From: a bacterium
Lineage (GTDB): Bacteria; Vulcanimicrobiota; Xenobia; Xenobiales; JADMJV01
DNA length: 64,000 nt
Direction of reading: 5' to 3'
Assembly (NCBI GenBank): GCA_018780265.1
Contig: JADMJV010000012.1
Location: 4,200-68,199 of the forward strand
A program made the position numbers and the translations under genes. Under the pieces are notes generated by a model that did no database searches, was not told the DNA's origin, and saw nothing but the letters and a program-made list of their open reading frames with translations. This document shows, in pieces, positions 43,754 to 53,260 of the stretch (positions within the stretch are counted from its first letter, which is position 1; each line of letters starts with the position of its first letter).

Positions 43754-44422
43754 GTGATTTCTGAAGAGCATCTGGCTCAAATGCGGGAGCATCGCTCCAT
43801 GCCGGCTGACACTCCGCCCTTGCGGTTGTTTCAATCTGAGTTTCTGGAGCGTCTGACGCACACGCCGGTAACCGTCGTGCCAATGTTCTGGGTTCCGGTG
43901 GCTATTGCGTGGGCGGCTTATGGAGCCTGGGTGTGGCCGGCACAATGTCCCTGGTATCTCTTCCCGCTCTGCGTGTTACTGGGGGCCACTCTGATATGGA
44001 CTCTGGTGGAGTATTTTTTCCACCGCCTGGTCTTTCACGCCAAGCCGCGCTGGCGCTGGCAGGAAGAGATCCTCTTCCTGATCCACGGGATTCATCATGT
44101 CCAACCGCACGCCAAAACCCGTCTGGTAATGCCGCTCTCTTTGTCGATGCCGCTGGGCTGGCTGATGCTGACCATCGCAACTGCCTTTTTTGGCTGGTTG
44201 GGGCAGCCCCACCTGACCTCTCCCACTTTTGCCGGCTTTGTGTTGGGCTATGTGGCCTACGATGTGCTTCACTACGTGCTTCACCATAGCGCGCTCCGCA
44301 ATCCCTGGCTGAAAAGCTTGCGCCGTCACCACATGGAGCATCACTTTAAGAATCCGGACGGCCAGTTTGGCGTGACCAACGAATTGTGGGATCACGCTTT
44401 CGGTACCGCCGGCTCCCCCTGA
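43754..44422 (+). CDS. Fatty-acid hydroxylase / sterol desaturase family protein
   Basis: A 222-residue integral membrane di-iron enzyme. Four membrane segments and the full set of His clusters are present: EYFFHRLVFH, LIHGIHH, HYVLHH and RRHHMEHH. The sequence is closest to the FA2H-type branch, which hydroxylates fatty-acid chains of lipids. Substrate not known. The start GTG at 43754 has AGGAAG upstream; later ATGs at 43781 and 43799 are possible. Confidence 0.88.
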   Translation: MISEEHLAQMREHRSMPADTPPLRLFQSEFLERLTHTPVTVVPMFWVPVAIAWAAYGAWVWPAQCPWYLFPLCVLLGATLIWTLVEYFFHRLVFHAKPRWRWQEEILFLIHGIHHVQPHAKTRLVMPLSLSMPLGWLMLTIATAFFGWLGQPHLTSPTFAGFVLGYVAYDVLHYVLHHSALRNPWLKSLRRHHMEHHFKNPDGQFGVTNELWDHAFGTAGSP

Positions 44423-44434
44423 CGGTCGAGCAGT

Positions 44435-47400
44435 TTGTGGCCCGGTGAGCAGGGGCTGAGCGGCCTGTGTCCCGAACTCAGCGCCGTGCCAACCGTACCG
44501 GATCGAATCGGGGACTACCCCGTACAAAGGCTATTGGGCAAGGGCGGAATGGCCTCGGTCTTTCTGGTCCAGGATCCTGCTTCTCAGAAGCTGATGGCTT
44601 TGAAGCTGATCGCCGAAGATTTGGGAGACGATCTGGATCGTTTGCGCTTTGAGCGAGAATTTCGGCTGGCCACCCGCTTTCATCACCCCAATCTGGTGAA
44701 GGTTTTCGAGATGGGCTACTGGCAGAAACGCCCCTACTACACCATGGAGTTGATCCAGGGGACGACCGTTCGTGACTATCTGAAAGAGAAGGCCTTGCAC
44801 CTGAGCTGGGAAGAGTGGGGTATGTGCCTGGGCGCGGTGGGCGCGCAAATGCTGGCCGGTCTTGAATACATTCATTCCAAGCAGGTAGTCCATCGCGACC
44901 TCAAACCGGAGAACATCTTTGTTGATGGGCACGGCCAGGTGCGTTTTCTCGATTTTGGACTGGCCCGAGATACACTCAATGATACCAAGTTCACCCAGAC
45001 CGGAATGGTCATGGGAACGCCAGCCTATATGGCCCCCGAGCAGTTTGGGGCCGGTCTCATGGACGCGCGCACCGATCTGTACGCGCTCGGGGTCATATTT
45101 TACGAACTGCTTTCGGGGCGCCTGCCTCATCCCGGGCAGGACATGCGGGCTCTGGTCTATCATCTGTTGACCCAACCGGCCCAACCTCTGCAATGCTATG
45201 GTACTATTCCGCCGCGCCTGGAGTCGTTGGTGATGCGCCTGCTCGAGAGAGAGCCCGCCGAGCGCCCCTCGGGGTGCCAGGAAGCACTCACCGAGTGGTT
45301 GGAAGTGTTCCCTCACCTCAGCGTGACCCGCTCCTCCGGTCACCGCGAACTCTACCACCCTGCCTATCAGGGCCAGCAACGGTCGTTGGCGGCTGCAGCC
45401 GAATTGCTGGCCCGGCGGCGTGGTCTTCTGGTGGCCCGCACTTCGAGTGGAGGGGGCAAGAGCCGCTGGTTGGACGAGGTGGGTCGACTGGGAGTGCAGG
45501 CATACTGGCAGGTGACCCACGCTCGCTGCGCTGCCTGGAAGGGGATACCTTATGGGCCCTGGATCGAGGTGTTGCGCAGCGCCTTCGAATTGGGTCTACC
45601 CGCCGACCTGGAAGCGCAGCGTTCCACGCTGGCCCTATTGATGCCCGAACTGGGCCACCCCGCTCAACTGGGCGAAGCCGGCAAGTTGCGTCTATTTCGC
45701 TGCATTTACAATGCGCTCAGTCGACGCAACCCGGGCCTGCTGATTTTGCTGGATGATATCCACGAACTGGATGCGGTCTCACAGGAGTTGCTCATCTATC
45801 TGTTGCGGGCGGAGTTGCCGGGCCTGGTGGTGGTGGCCACGGTGGCGTCTGAGGGTTTGGCGCTGCCGTTCCCAGTGTACGATTTGGACCCACTCAGCGC
45901 TGAGCAAGCCAAAGTGGTGGCCGAATCCGTGTTGGGTCAGCGACTGGCCAGTTCGTCGGCGCAGGATCTGTGGCGGGCCTCGCAAGGAAATCCGCTGCTG
46001 CTGCTGGAGTTAATCAAAGAAGCCTTTGTAGGCGGTGACTTTGTGTTGGAGCAAGGTCGGTACCAACTGGACAGTTCGGGCAATCTGCCGGGCACTTTGC
46101 GCGAGGCATTGGAGCGGCGCTTGCAAGGCCTTCACGCCCATCAGCAGACTCTTTTGACCTGGTTGGCCGGATGGAGGGGGCGGGCCGATTTTGAGTCCAT
46201 TACGGTCTTTTTTGAAAATCGGTCCGGACACGACCTTGTGGATGACCTGGAGTTGTTGGTGCGCCATCAGTTGGTGATTCGGGAAGGCAAAGGCTACTTT
46301 CTCTTGCCTCAGGTGGCCGAAGTGGTAATGGATGGCCTACCGGCCTCACACCGTCTTCAGTTGCACGAGCAGATAGCCACTCGTCTTCAGTCACTGCCCG
46401 AGCCGCCCCAAGAGAGGATTGGCCTGCACTGGCTGGAGGCGCAGCGTCCCGACCGGGCTCGAGAGCCTTTGTTGGCTGCTGCCGACAAGCAGGCGGCTCT
46501 GTTTAACTTTGCTCGGGCGCTGGAGATCTATCAACTACTGGAAGGTCTTCCGGGGGATGTGGCCGACTCTTTGCTGGAGCGAAAGGCTGATGCTCTGATG
46601 GGAGGGCAGCGGGTTTGTGAAGCTCTGGAGATTTATCTAGAGCTGGAAAGGAAATCGCCGTCCCGCGAACTTCAGGTGAAGGTGGCCCGTTGCTATTGGC
46701 GCCAGGGCAATCTGCGCGAGACCCATCGGGTGTTGGGCCTGGAGGGTCAATTGCCGTCCTCCTCATTGTGGAGCAAGTTCAGTTTGGGAGTAGATTGGGC
46801 CAAACTGGTACTGGGCGCTCCCCTCTCGCAAAAGGAAGGGTCGCCTTCGGAAAAACATGTGCGCAATTTGTTGCGCCGCACGTTGTTGTGGCTGCGACCG
46901 CCTGGCTGGCAGTTGGACAGCCTGGCCCTCACGCTCAAGGATGTTGGGGCCAAAAAGCAACCCGAAGAGACCCAGGTGCGCCGGGACATGTTGCGGGGCG
47001 CGGGCTTTATTTTGGGGCCCAGCCCCATGTTGAAGCGAGCCCGGCGTCATTTACTGCGGGCCGGCGAACTGGCTCTGCGGCTGCCCGGGTCGAGTGGCGA
47101 ACTGCTGGGGGAGATCGGTTTTTTTGCGCTGCTGGCCGGCTGCCACGAAGGGCTGGAACTGCTCAGGGCCGGCTGGACTCGCTCGGAGCACAATGGGGAT
47201 CTCCGTCCCATGCTGGATTGCGCCTCCATGTTGGCCTACATTCATCGACTGGGGGGCCGCCTGGGACAGGCTCAGCGCTGGGCGGGCGAACTTTTGCAGG
47301 TGATTGGTCACGCTCAGGACCAGGTGGAATTGGCTCGCTATCACGTGTTACAGTCCATGATCTACGTTTTGGCGGGCGAAGTGGAGGGGGCCGGTGAGCA

Positions 47401-47875
47401 GCTCAATCAGGTTTCGGCCATCGAAATTGACTTGCTGCGCTGCGAGCAACGCCTGGCTCAAGGCTATTTGGACCTGTTTCAGGGCGACAAAGCCGCCTGT
47501 CTGGAGTGTACCAAAAACCCTCCCGCACCTGTGGGCAAGGACTTGTTTCGCTCGCTGGAGACCGACCTCTTGCGCGTTTACGCCGGCCAGCGCTGTCTGG
47601 ACCAGGTGCTACGCAACGGCCGCGATACCTATCCAATTTTTCAGACCACCGCCTTGCGACTGTCTGGCAAGTTTGATCAGGCCCTGCAGTTGGCCCGCAA
47701 ATGGGATTTCCCCATAGAGGAAGGGCTGTGTCTGGCTTCCCTGGCCCGGCGTCGCAACCAGCCTGATTTGCTGCTCACCAGCCGGGCCGCCCTGGAACGC
47801 AGCCAGCTGAGTTCCGCGATGATCGACCGAATTTTGATCAAAACGGGTTCTTATCCCCTCGATCCGGTTGTCTAG
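44435..47875 (+). CDS. Ser/Thr kinase fused to AAA-type ATPase and helical repeats (PknK-like)
   Basis: A protein of 1146 residues. The N-terminal 290 residues are a Hanks kinase (LGKGGMASVF, ALKLI, VVHRDLKPENI, LDFGLA, GTPAYMAPEQ). An ATPase module follows: a P-loop TSSGGGKSR with Lys342 (the first Gly of Walker A is Thr) and Walker B LLILLDDIHELD. The C-terminal 550 residues are helical and TPR-like (ALEIYQLLEGLPGDVADSLL). This resembles PknK/MalT-type signal ATPases but lacks the DNA-binding C-terminus. No membrane segment. The start is unsure: TTG at 44435 or GTG at 44486, neither with a good ribosome site. Confidence 0.88.
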   Translation: MWPGEQGLSGLCPELSAVPTVPDRIGDYPVQRLLGKGGMASVFLVQDPASQKLMALKLIAEDLGDDLDRLRFEREFRLATRFHHPNLVKVFEMGYWQKRPYYTMELIQGTTVRDYLKEKALHLSWEEWGMCLGAVGAQMLAGLEYIHSKQVVHRDLKPENIFVDGHGQVRFLDFGLARDTLNDTKFTQTGMVMGTPAYMAPEQFGAGLMDARTDLYALGVIFYELLSGRLPHPGQDMRALVYHLLTQPAQPLQCYGTIPPRLESLVMRLLEREPAERPSGCQEALTEWLEVFPHLSVTRSSGHRELYHPAYQGQQRSLAAAAELLARRRGLLVARTSSGGGKSRWLDEVGRLGVQAYWQVTHARCAAWKGIPYGPWIEVLRSAFELGLPADLEAQRSTLALLMPELGHPAQLGEAGKLRLFRCIYNALSRRNPGLLILLDDIHELDAVSQELLIYLLRAELPGLVVVATVASEGLALPFPVYDLDPLSAEQAKVVAESVLGQRLASSSAQDLWRASQGNPLLLLELIKEAFVGGDFVLEQGRYQLDSSGNLPGTLREALERRLQGLHAHQQTLLTWLAGWRGRADFESITVFFENRSGHDLVDDLELLVRHQLVIREGKGYFLLPQVAEVVMDGLPASHRLQLHEQIATRLQSLPEPPQERIGLHWLEAQRPDRAREPLLAAADKQAALFNFARALEIYQLLEGLPGDVADSLLERKADALMGGQRVCEALEIYLELERKSPSRELQVKVARCYWRQGNLRETHRVLGLEGQLPSSSLWSKFSLGVDWAKLVLGAPLSQKEGSPSEKHVRNLLRRTLLWLRPPGWQLDSLALTLKDVGAKKQPEETQVRRDMLRGAGFILGPSPMLKRARRHLLRAGELALRLPGSSGELLGEIGFFALLAGCHEGLELLRAGWTRSEHNGDLRPMLDCASMLAYIHRLGGRLGQAQRWAGELLQVIGHAQDQVELARYHVLQSMIYVLAGEVEGAGEQLNQVSAIEIDLLRCEQRLAQGYLDLFQGDKAACLECTKNPPAPVGKDLFRSLETDLLRVYAGQRCLDQVLRNGRDTYPIFQTTALRLSGKFDQALQLARKWDFPIEEGLCLASLARRRNQPDLLLTSRAALERSQLSSAMIDRILIKTGSYPLDPVV

Positions 47876-47886
47876 CTTGCGGGCCC

Positions 47887-47916
47887 TTGGCTCAGGGATG
47901 CAGAAAAGTTTACAAT
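47887..47916 (+). promoter_or_regulatory. Candidate promoter of the PilZ gene
   Basis: TTGGCT (47887-47892) and TACAAT (47911-47916) with an 18-base spacer, 68 bases before the PilZ start. A good match to a housekeeping promoter; it could serve the PilZ gene and the efflux genes behind it. Confidence 0.5.
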
Positions 47917-47983
47917 AGATGGCTTTACCGAAGCCGGTGGTGGCGTGAATCAAAGGTAACAAGTGCAGGAGGGGACCCAAACG

Positions 47984-48343
47984 ATGATTGACATCAGTAA
48001 ACTCATGGCCGCCCAGGATGGCAATCGACGCTGCGATAAGCGGGTTGACTGGACCCAAGAGATTCGTTACCGCATAGATCAGGGCCCCTTTCAGCGGGCC
48101 AAAGTGATGGACGTCAGCCGTAGCGGATTGGGTCTGGAATTGCCTAAGGCTTTGACGGCGGGCTCTACGGTGCAGGTTCTGTACGTGCAGCCAAATACTG
48201 CTCAGCAACATTGGGTGGAGGGTAAAGTGCGTTGGAGTCGAGAGCGTGCCACTCGCTATCTGACAGGCGTGGAGATCGAGCACTGCTCTTCCTTCGACCA
48301 GGCCCCTTATGAGAAATTGTTGGCCGCGCTCGAGGTGGCTTAG
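47984..48343 (+). CDS. PilZ-domain protein (c-di-GMP receptor)
   Basis: A 119-residue single-domain PilZ protein. The c-di-GMP motif pair is present: RRCDKR near the N-terminus (RxxxR-like) and DVSRSGLGLE ([DN]xSxxG). GGAGGGG lies 9 to 10 bases before the ATG at 47984. A diguanylate cyclase is encoded 11 kb downstream. PilZ proteins of this size act on a partner by protein contact; the partner is not evident here. Confidence 0.88.
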   Translation: MIDISKLMAAQDGNRRCDKRVDWTQEIRYRIDQGPFQRAKVMDVSRSGLGLELPKALTAGSTVQVLYVQPNTAQQHWVEGKVRWSRERATRYLTGVEIEHCSSFDQAPYEKLLAALEVA

Positions 48344-48379
48344 AACAGGAGTTTGGCTCCCCTCGAGAAACACAAGCCT

Positions 48380-48706
48380 ATGCGTAAATGGGGTCTGATT
48401 CTGGCGGTGTTTCTCCTGATCGGGTCCTATTGGACCTACTCGGTGGATCTGGAATGCCACCTGCAAGGCTTCTTGGAGTGCTTGACCCAGCATGGCGACG
48501 ATGCTACTGGATGCTCAGCTCCCACCAATACGGTGGACACGCCCGCTGCAGTGCTTTGTCCCGAGGGTTGCGCCGTGACCCCCGCCCCCCTGCCGCCCAT
48601 TCAGCCGCAACTCCCCCTTTGTCTGTGTTCCAGCTCTCAGTGGTGGCCTCCCGACCCCGATGGAGGCAGAGAATTGGGCCCTCCGCGCGCTCCTCCAGGT
48701 TGCTGA
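48380..48706 (+). CDS. Small exported Cys/Pro-rich protein
   Basis: A 108-residue frame with an N-terminal hydrophobic segment (WGLILAVFLLIGSYWTY), then many cysteines (8 in the mature part) and Pro-rich stretches. It lies 36 bases after the PilZ gene and 46 before the efflux adaptor gene. The Cys-rich nature fits a periplasmic metal-binding protein of the efflux operon, but this is inferred from context. The last third looks less like coding DNA and no clear ribosome site precedes the ATG. Confidence 0.5.
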   Translation: MRKWGLILAVFLLIGSYWTYSVDLECHLQGFLECLTQHGDDATGCSAPTNTVDTPAAVLCPEGCAVTPAPLPPIQPQLPLCLCSSSQWWPPDPDGGRELGPPRAPPGC

Positions 48707-48752
48707 CTCAACCATTGATAACAGCTTCCTACGTTCACTGAGGAGTCCATCC

Positions 48753-50177
48753 ATGAAAACCCTTGTTGTCGGGCTGTTGTGCCTGGCCTGGGTAAGCGGT
48801 TGTGGCGGCCCGGCCCCGATTGTGGCCACGGCCACGGGCACAGCCACTGCCGAGGCTCACGATCATCCTGAGGGCCACGTCGAATTGAGTTCGATGCAGC
48901 AGAAGGCTGCCCGTCTCCAGGTGGAGGCGGTGCAAATGCGCAGCTTCAGCGGCGATTTCCAGGCCAGCGGCACGCTCACCTATGATAAAGACCTGCAAGT
49001 GCGGGTGACCTCGCCGTTGCCAGGCAAGGCCATCGAACTGAAGGCAGCGCTGGGAGACAAGGTGACCCGCGGCCAGGTGCTGGCTGTCATCGACTGTCCT
49101 GAGTTGGTGCGCTATAAGGCCGACTACCACGAGGCCGAGACCGATTATCGACTGGCCCAGCAGAGTCTGCAGCGGCGCCGCGCTCTGGCCCTTTATGGCG
49201 ACGACACCCGTCGTCCGTTGGAGAAGGCCCAGAACGATCTGGCAACCGCTCGGGCCGAACTGGACGTGGCCGACATCAGCGTCAACGTCAATTTGCAAAG
49301 CTTGAGACGGGCCGAAGATCTACTGGAGAATGGGGTGGTGTCCAAAGCCCAGTGGGAGCAGGCTCAAGCCGACTATCGAGAGTCGCAGGCTCGTCAGCGC
49401 CTGGCCAAAGTCCAGGTAGAACTTACCCGGCAACACCTGGCGCGGGAACAGCGCGTCCAGAAAATGGGCCTTTTGGCCAGCAAAGAAACTCAGGAGGCGG
49501 AGGCCAACCTGGAGCGGGCTCACGAGCGCGCTCAGCATCTGCGCGAGGGTCTGGAGGCGCTCCAGGCCGACCCCGACGGACACGGTAGCCTCACCCAGAT
49601 TCGGGCCCCGATCACGGCCACGGTGACGGCTCGGCCCATTACCCTGGGCGAGTCGGTGACGCCCGAGGAGGAACTCTTCACGTTGGTCAACGCCCATCGT
49701 CTCTGGCTTTGGGTCAGCGTGCTCGAAAGCGAACTCTCCAAACTGCGCAATGGCCAGCGGGTTGAAGTGTCGGTGACGGCTTTTCCGGGCCAAACGTTTC
49801 AAGGGGTGATTGGCTACATCGCTCCCGAACTCGACGAGAAAACCCGCTCAGCCCAAGCCCAGGTGGTTATCGACAATCCCAGTTTGCGTCTCAAACCTGC
49901 TATGGTGGCTCAGGTCCGAGTGGTCACCGGGCAGAAGAAGAGCCTGGTGATTCCGGCCGCGGCCTTGCAAAAGGTCCAGGATCTGGATGTGGTGTACGTG
50001 CAGGACGGAAGTGAAGAGTTTGAGCGGCGACCGGTGGTGGTGGCGGGGCGCTCGGGTGAATGGATCGAGATTGCCGAGGGTCTCAAGGTGGGTGACCGGA
50101 TTGTCACTCAAGGTTCTGGCATCGTCAAAGGGGAGGACCTCAAGAGCGCAACCGCTGAGGGGGGCCACAGTCATTGA
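48753..50177 (+). CDS. czcB: Metal-efflux RND periplasmic adaptor lipoprotein
   Basis: A 474-residue membrane-fusion protein. Signal peptide with lipobox VSGC, then a His-rich stretch HDHPEGH that may bind metal. After it come the barrel/lipoyl parts 'VRVTSPLPGKAIELKAALGD', a long coiled-coil hairpin (residues 130-290), the second lipoyl half 'IRAPITATVTARPI' and a beta-barrel and membrane-proximal domain ('KSLVIPAAALQKV'). The C-terminus ends GGHSH. It links the inner-membrane pump to an outer-membrane channel. GAGGAG precedes the ATG at 48753. Its stop overlaps the pump gene by 4 bases. Confidence 0.9.
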   Translation: MKTLVVGLLCLAWVSGCGGPAPIVATATGTATAEAHDHPEGHVELSSMQQKAARLQVEAVQMRSFSGDFQASGTLTYDKDLQVRVTSPLPGKAIELKAALGDKVTRGQVLAVIDCPELVRYKADYHEAETDYRLAQQSLQRRRALALYGDDTRRPLEKAQNDLATARAELDVADISVNVNLQSLRRAEDLLENGVVSKAQWEQAQADYRESQARQRLAKVQVELTRQHLAREQRVQKMGLLASKETQEAEANLERAHERAQHLREGLEALQADPDGHGSLTQIRAPITATVTARPITLGESVTPEEELFTLVNAHRLWLWVSVLESELSKLRNGQRVEVSVTAFPGQTFQGVIGYIAPELDEKTRSAQAQVVIDNPSLRLKPAMVAQVRVVTGQKKSLVIPAAALQKVQDLDVVYVQDGSEEFERRPVVVAGRSGEWIEIAEGLKVGDRIVTQGSGIVKGEDLKSATAEGGHSH

Positions 50178-53100
50178 TTGAGCGCGTGATTCGCTTTTCC
50201 ATCGCCCATCGCTGGTTGGTGGTGTGCCTGGCCGCCCTGTTGGCCGGGGCTGGATTGCGTTGTTTGTATCTGCTACCTATCGACGCGGTGCCCGATGTCA
50301 CCAATCGCCAGGTGCAGATCAATCTACAGTCCTCGGCTCTGGGGCCCGAGGAGATGGAGAGGCGAGTCACCTTCCCGGTCGAGTTGGCCCTGGGTGGACT
50401 GCCCCAACTGCAGCAAGTGCGCTCCATTTCCCAATTTGGTCTGTCCCAGGTGACGGTGGTTTTTGAGGACGAGGTGGATATCTACGACGCCCGCCAGTGG
50501 GTGGCCGAGCGTTTGCAGGATATGCGCAATCAGTTGCCGCCCGGTGTCAATCCGCAGATGGCGCCCATCAGCACCGGACTGGGTGAGATTCTCTACTTGA
50601 GGATTGAGAATCCCAAACTGGACTTGATGGAAAAGCGCACTTTGCTGGACTGGGTGGTGCGTCCACAGTTGCTGGGCATCAAAGGACTGGCTGAGGTGAA
50701 TACCTGGGGCGGGGTGGTGCGTGAGTATCAAGTCCAGGTGGACCCCAATCGGCTTCTGGCTCACGGGCTTACCTTTCGCGATGTGGTCGAAGCGGTCGCC
50801 CAAAGCAACGCCAACGGGGGCGGTGGCTATATTCAGCGCGGCGGCGAGCAGCAGAACGTGCGCACTTTGGGCACTTTGCGCGACCTGGATGACCTGCGTC
50901 AAACCGTAGTCAAGGCGGAGCGAGGGGTAGGGGTCACGGTGGGCCAGTTGGCCAAGGTGGTCGAGGGCCCCACGCCCCGACAGGGCGCCATCACTCGCGA
51001 CGGACAAGGAGAGGACGCCTTCGCCATCACTCTTTTACTGATGGGCGAAAACGGCCGGTTGGTCATTCAACGCGTCAAGAACCGCCTCCGGCAGATAGAG
51101 AGTTCCTTGCCTCCGGGTAGCAAGCTGGTCACCTTTTTGGACCGCAGCCAACTGATCGGGCGCACCCTCAACACGGCCGTGAAGAATCTGCTCGAGGGCG
51201 GGCTGCTGGTGGTGCTGCTGCTCTTCCTTTTTCTCGGCCAATTGCGGGCAGGTCTGATCGTCAGTTCGGCCATTCCACTTTCCATGTTGGTTGCCGTGCT
51301 GGGCATGTATCGCTACCAAATCTCCGCCAATTTGATGAGTCTGGGCGCCATCGACTTCGGTCTGATCGTAGACGGCTCGGTGATCATTGTGGAAAACTGT
51401 GTGCGCCGCCTGGCCGGACGCACCCACCTTGGCGAGGCCGAACGCCTGGATTTGATCGCCGAAGCCACGGTGGAAGTGCGCAGCGCCACTCAATTTGGCG
51501 AGATGATTATCATCGCCAGCTACCTGCCCATTCTCAGTTTGGAAGGCCTGGAGGGCAAGATGTTCAAGCCCATGGGCCTCACTGTCGTATTGGCCCTGCT
51601 GGGCGCTTTGATGCTGTCCTTCACGCTTACTCCCGCCCTGTGCGCTCTCTTTCTCAAGCCCAAACCCGAGCATTCAGTGGGGCCGATGGTGCGCTTGCAA
51701 AATGCCTATGTTTCCCTGTTGGAGTGGGCCTTCGACCATTGGCGTTCGGTGTTGTTGGTCGCCTTCTTACTGATGGCCCTGGGGCCGCTGGGTGCGAGCC
51801 GCCTGGGCGGCGAGTTTATTCCCGAACTGGACGAAGGGGCAATCGCTGTGCAGGCCACCTATCTGCCAGGCAGCAGCCTGGAGACAGTCGTGGAGCGCTC
51901 GGGCGAAGTGGAGAAGCTGCTCAAAGAGCAGTTCCCCAAGGAGATCGAGGCCATTGTGAGCCGAATAGGCCGTCCCGAGATCGCCACCGATCCCATGCAG
52001 GTCTTTCAGGTAGACGTGCTGATCGCCCTTACGCCCCGATCCCGATGGAAAGACGGGCGCACCCACGACTCTCTGGTGGAAGCCATGGACAAAATCCTGG
52101 AAGCCATTCCCGGCGTCAGTGTCAGTTTTAGCCAGCCCATCAAGATGCGCATGATGGAGCTGATCGAAGGGGTGGGCATTCGCTCCGATCTGGGCGTGAA
52201 GGTGTTTGGTGAGGACCCCGACGTGCTTTTGGCCAAAGCTCAGCAGGTGGCTCAGGTGATGCGCCAGGTGCCGGGCGCGGCCGATGTGGCCGTAGAGACC
52301 ACCAGTGGCTTACCTCAACTAGATCTGGACATCGACCGTGTCAAGGCTGCCCAGTTGGGTGTGCGCGTGGATGAGATCAATCGTATTGTGGAGGCCGCTC
52401 TGGGGGGCAAGGCCGTCACCGAGGTCAACGACGGCACCAAGCGTATCAGTGTGACCGTGATCTTGCCGGCTCAGATTCGCATGCGGCCGGATCTGTTTGC
52501 CCATCTGCAGGTCCCCACACAAGAGGGTTTGCTGGTGCCCCTATCGGCCGTCTGCACCTTTCGCGAATTGTCGGGACCTGCCCAGATTTCGCGCGAAGGG
52601 GGCCAGCGCCGCGTGGTTGTCCAGGCCAATGTGCGCGACCGTGATCTGGCCGGTTTTGTGGCCCAGGTGCAAGAGCGTCTGCGGGCCCGGGTGCAACTTC
52701 CCCCCGGCTACTATATGCAGTTTGGGGGGACCTACGAAAAGATGCAGTCCGGTCGGGCCCGACTGGCCATCATTGTGCCCCTGACCTCGATTTTGATCCT
52801 GGGTTTGCTCTTCGTCTCCTTTGGGCGAATGTCGGATGCCCTGCTGGTTTTTCTGGGGGTGCCTCTGGCCGGCTGCGGCGGAGTGCTGGCTCTGTGGCTG
52901 CGCGGTATGACTCTGTCCATTTCGGCCTGCATCGGCTTTATTGCGCTGCTCGGTGTGGCCGTGCTCAATGGCGTGGTCATGCTGCATTTCATTCGCGATT
53001 TGCAACAACGCGGCCAGGAAGCCCGCAAGGCGGCCCTGCGGGGCGCACGGGAGCGGCTGAGGCCGGTGCTGATGACAGCCAGCGTGGCCGGATTTGGATT

Positions 53101-53260
53101 CTTGCCTATGGCCCTCTCCACCGGTTCCGGCGCCGAGGTGCAAAAGCCCCTGGCCACCGTGGTCATCGGCGGCCTGATCACCTCCAGCCTGCTCACTCTG
53201 GTGGTGTTGCCCACCTTGTGGGTCAAGTGGAGCAGTCGCCCTCGGCGTCGCCGCAGTTAA
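50174..53260 (+). CDS. czcA: Heavy-metal RND efflux pump (CzcA-type)
   Basis: A 1028-residue proton-driven pump of the HME-RND family. The opening 'LYLLPIDAVPDVTNRQVQI' is typical. The family-deciding segment in TM4 reads DFGLIVDGSVIIVEN, which belongs to the divalent-cation class (Zn, Co, Ni, Cd; Czc type) rather than the copper/silver class, whose motif is different. Twelve transmembrane helices in two halves and two large periplasmic loops are present. Start is TTG (TTGA overlap with the adaptor). No outer-membrane factor (CzcC) is encoded nearby, so it must use one from elsewhere. The 3' end overlaps the convergent gene by 4 bases. Confidence 0.93.
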   Translation: MIERVIRFSIAHRWLVVCLAALLAGAGLRCLYLLPIDAVPDVTNRQVQINLQSSALGPEEMERRVTFPVELALGGLPQLQQVRSISQFGLSQVTVVFEDEVDIYDARQWVAERLQDMRNQLPPGVNPQMAPISTGLGEILYLRIENPKLDLMEKRTLLDWVVRPQLLGIKGLAEVNTWGGVVREYQVQVDPNRLLAHGLTFRDVVEAVAQSNANGGGGYIQRGGEQQNVRTLGTLRDLDDLRQTVVKAERGVGVTVGQLAKVVEGPTPRQGAITRDGQGEDAFAITLLLMGENGRLVIQRVKNRLRQIESSLPPGSKLVTFLDRSQLIGRTLNTAVKNLLEGGLLVVLLLFLFLGQLRAGLIVSSAIPLSMLVAVLGMYRYQISANLMSLGAIDFGLIVDGSVIIVENCVRRLAGRTHLGEAERLDLIAEATVEVRSATQFGEMIIIASYLPILSLEGLEGKMFKPMGLTVVLALLGALMLSFTLTPALCALFLKPKPEHSVGPMVRLQNAYVSLLEWAFDHWRSVLLVAFLLMALGPLGASRLGGEFIPELDEGAIAVQATYLPGSSLETVVERSGEVEKLLKEQFPKEIEAIVSRIGRPEIATDPMQVFQVDVLIALTPRSRWKDGRTHDSLVEAMDKILEAIPGVSVSFSQPIKMRMMELIEGVGIRSDLGVKVFGEDPDVLLAKAQQVAQVMRQVPGAADVAVETTSGLPQLDLDIDRVKAAQLGVRVDEINRIVEAALGGKAVTEVNDGTKRISVTVILPAQIRMRPDLFAHLQVPTQEGLLVPLSAVCTFRELSGPAQISREGGQRRVVVQANVRDRDLAGFVAQVQERLRARVQLPPGYYMQFGGTYEKMQSGRARLAIIVPLTSILILGLLFVSFGRMSDALLVFLGVPLAGCGGVLALWLRGMTLSISACIGFIALLGVAVLNGVVMLHFIRDLQQRGQEARKAALRGARERLRPVLMTASVAGFGFLPMALSTGSGAEVQKPLATVVIGGLITSSLLTLVVLPTLWVKWSSRPRRRRS

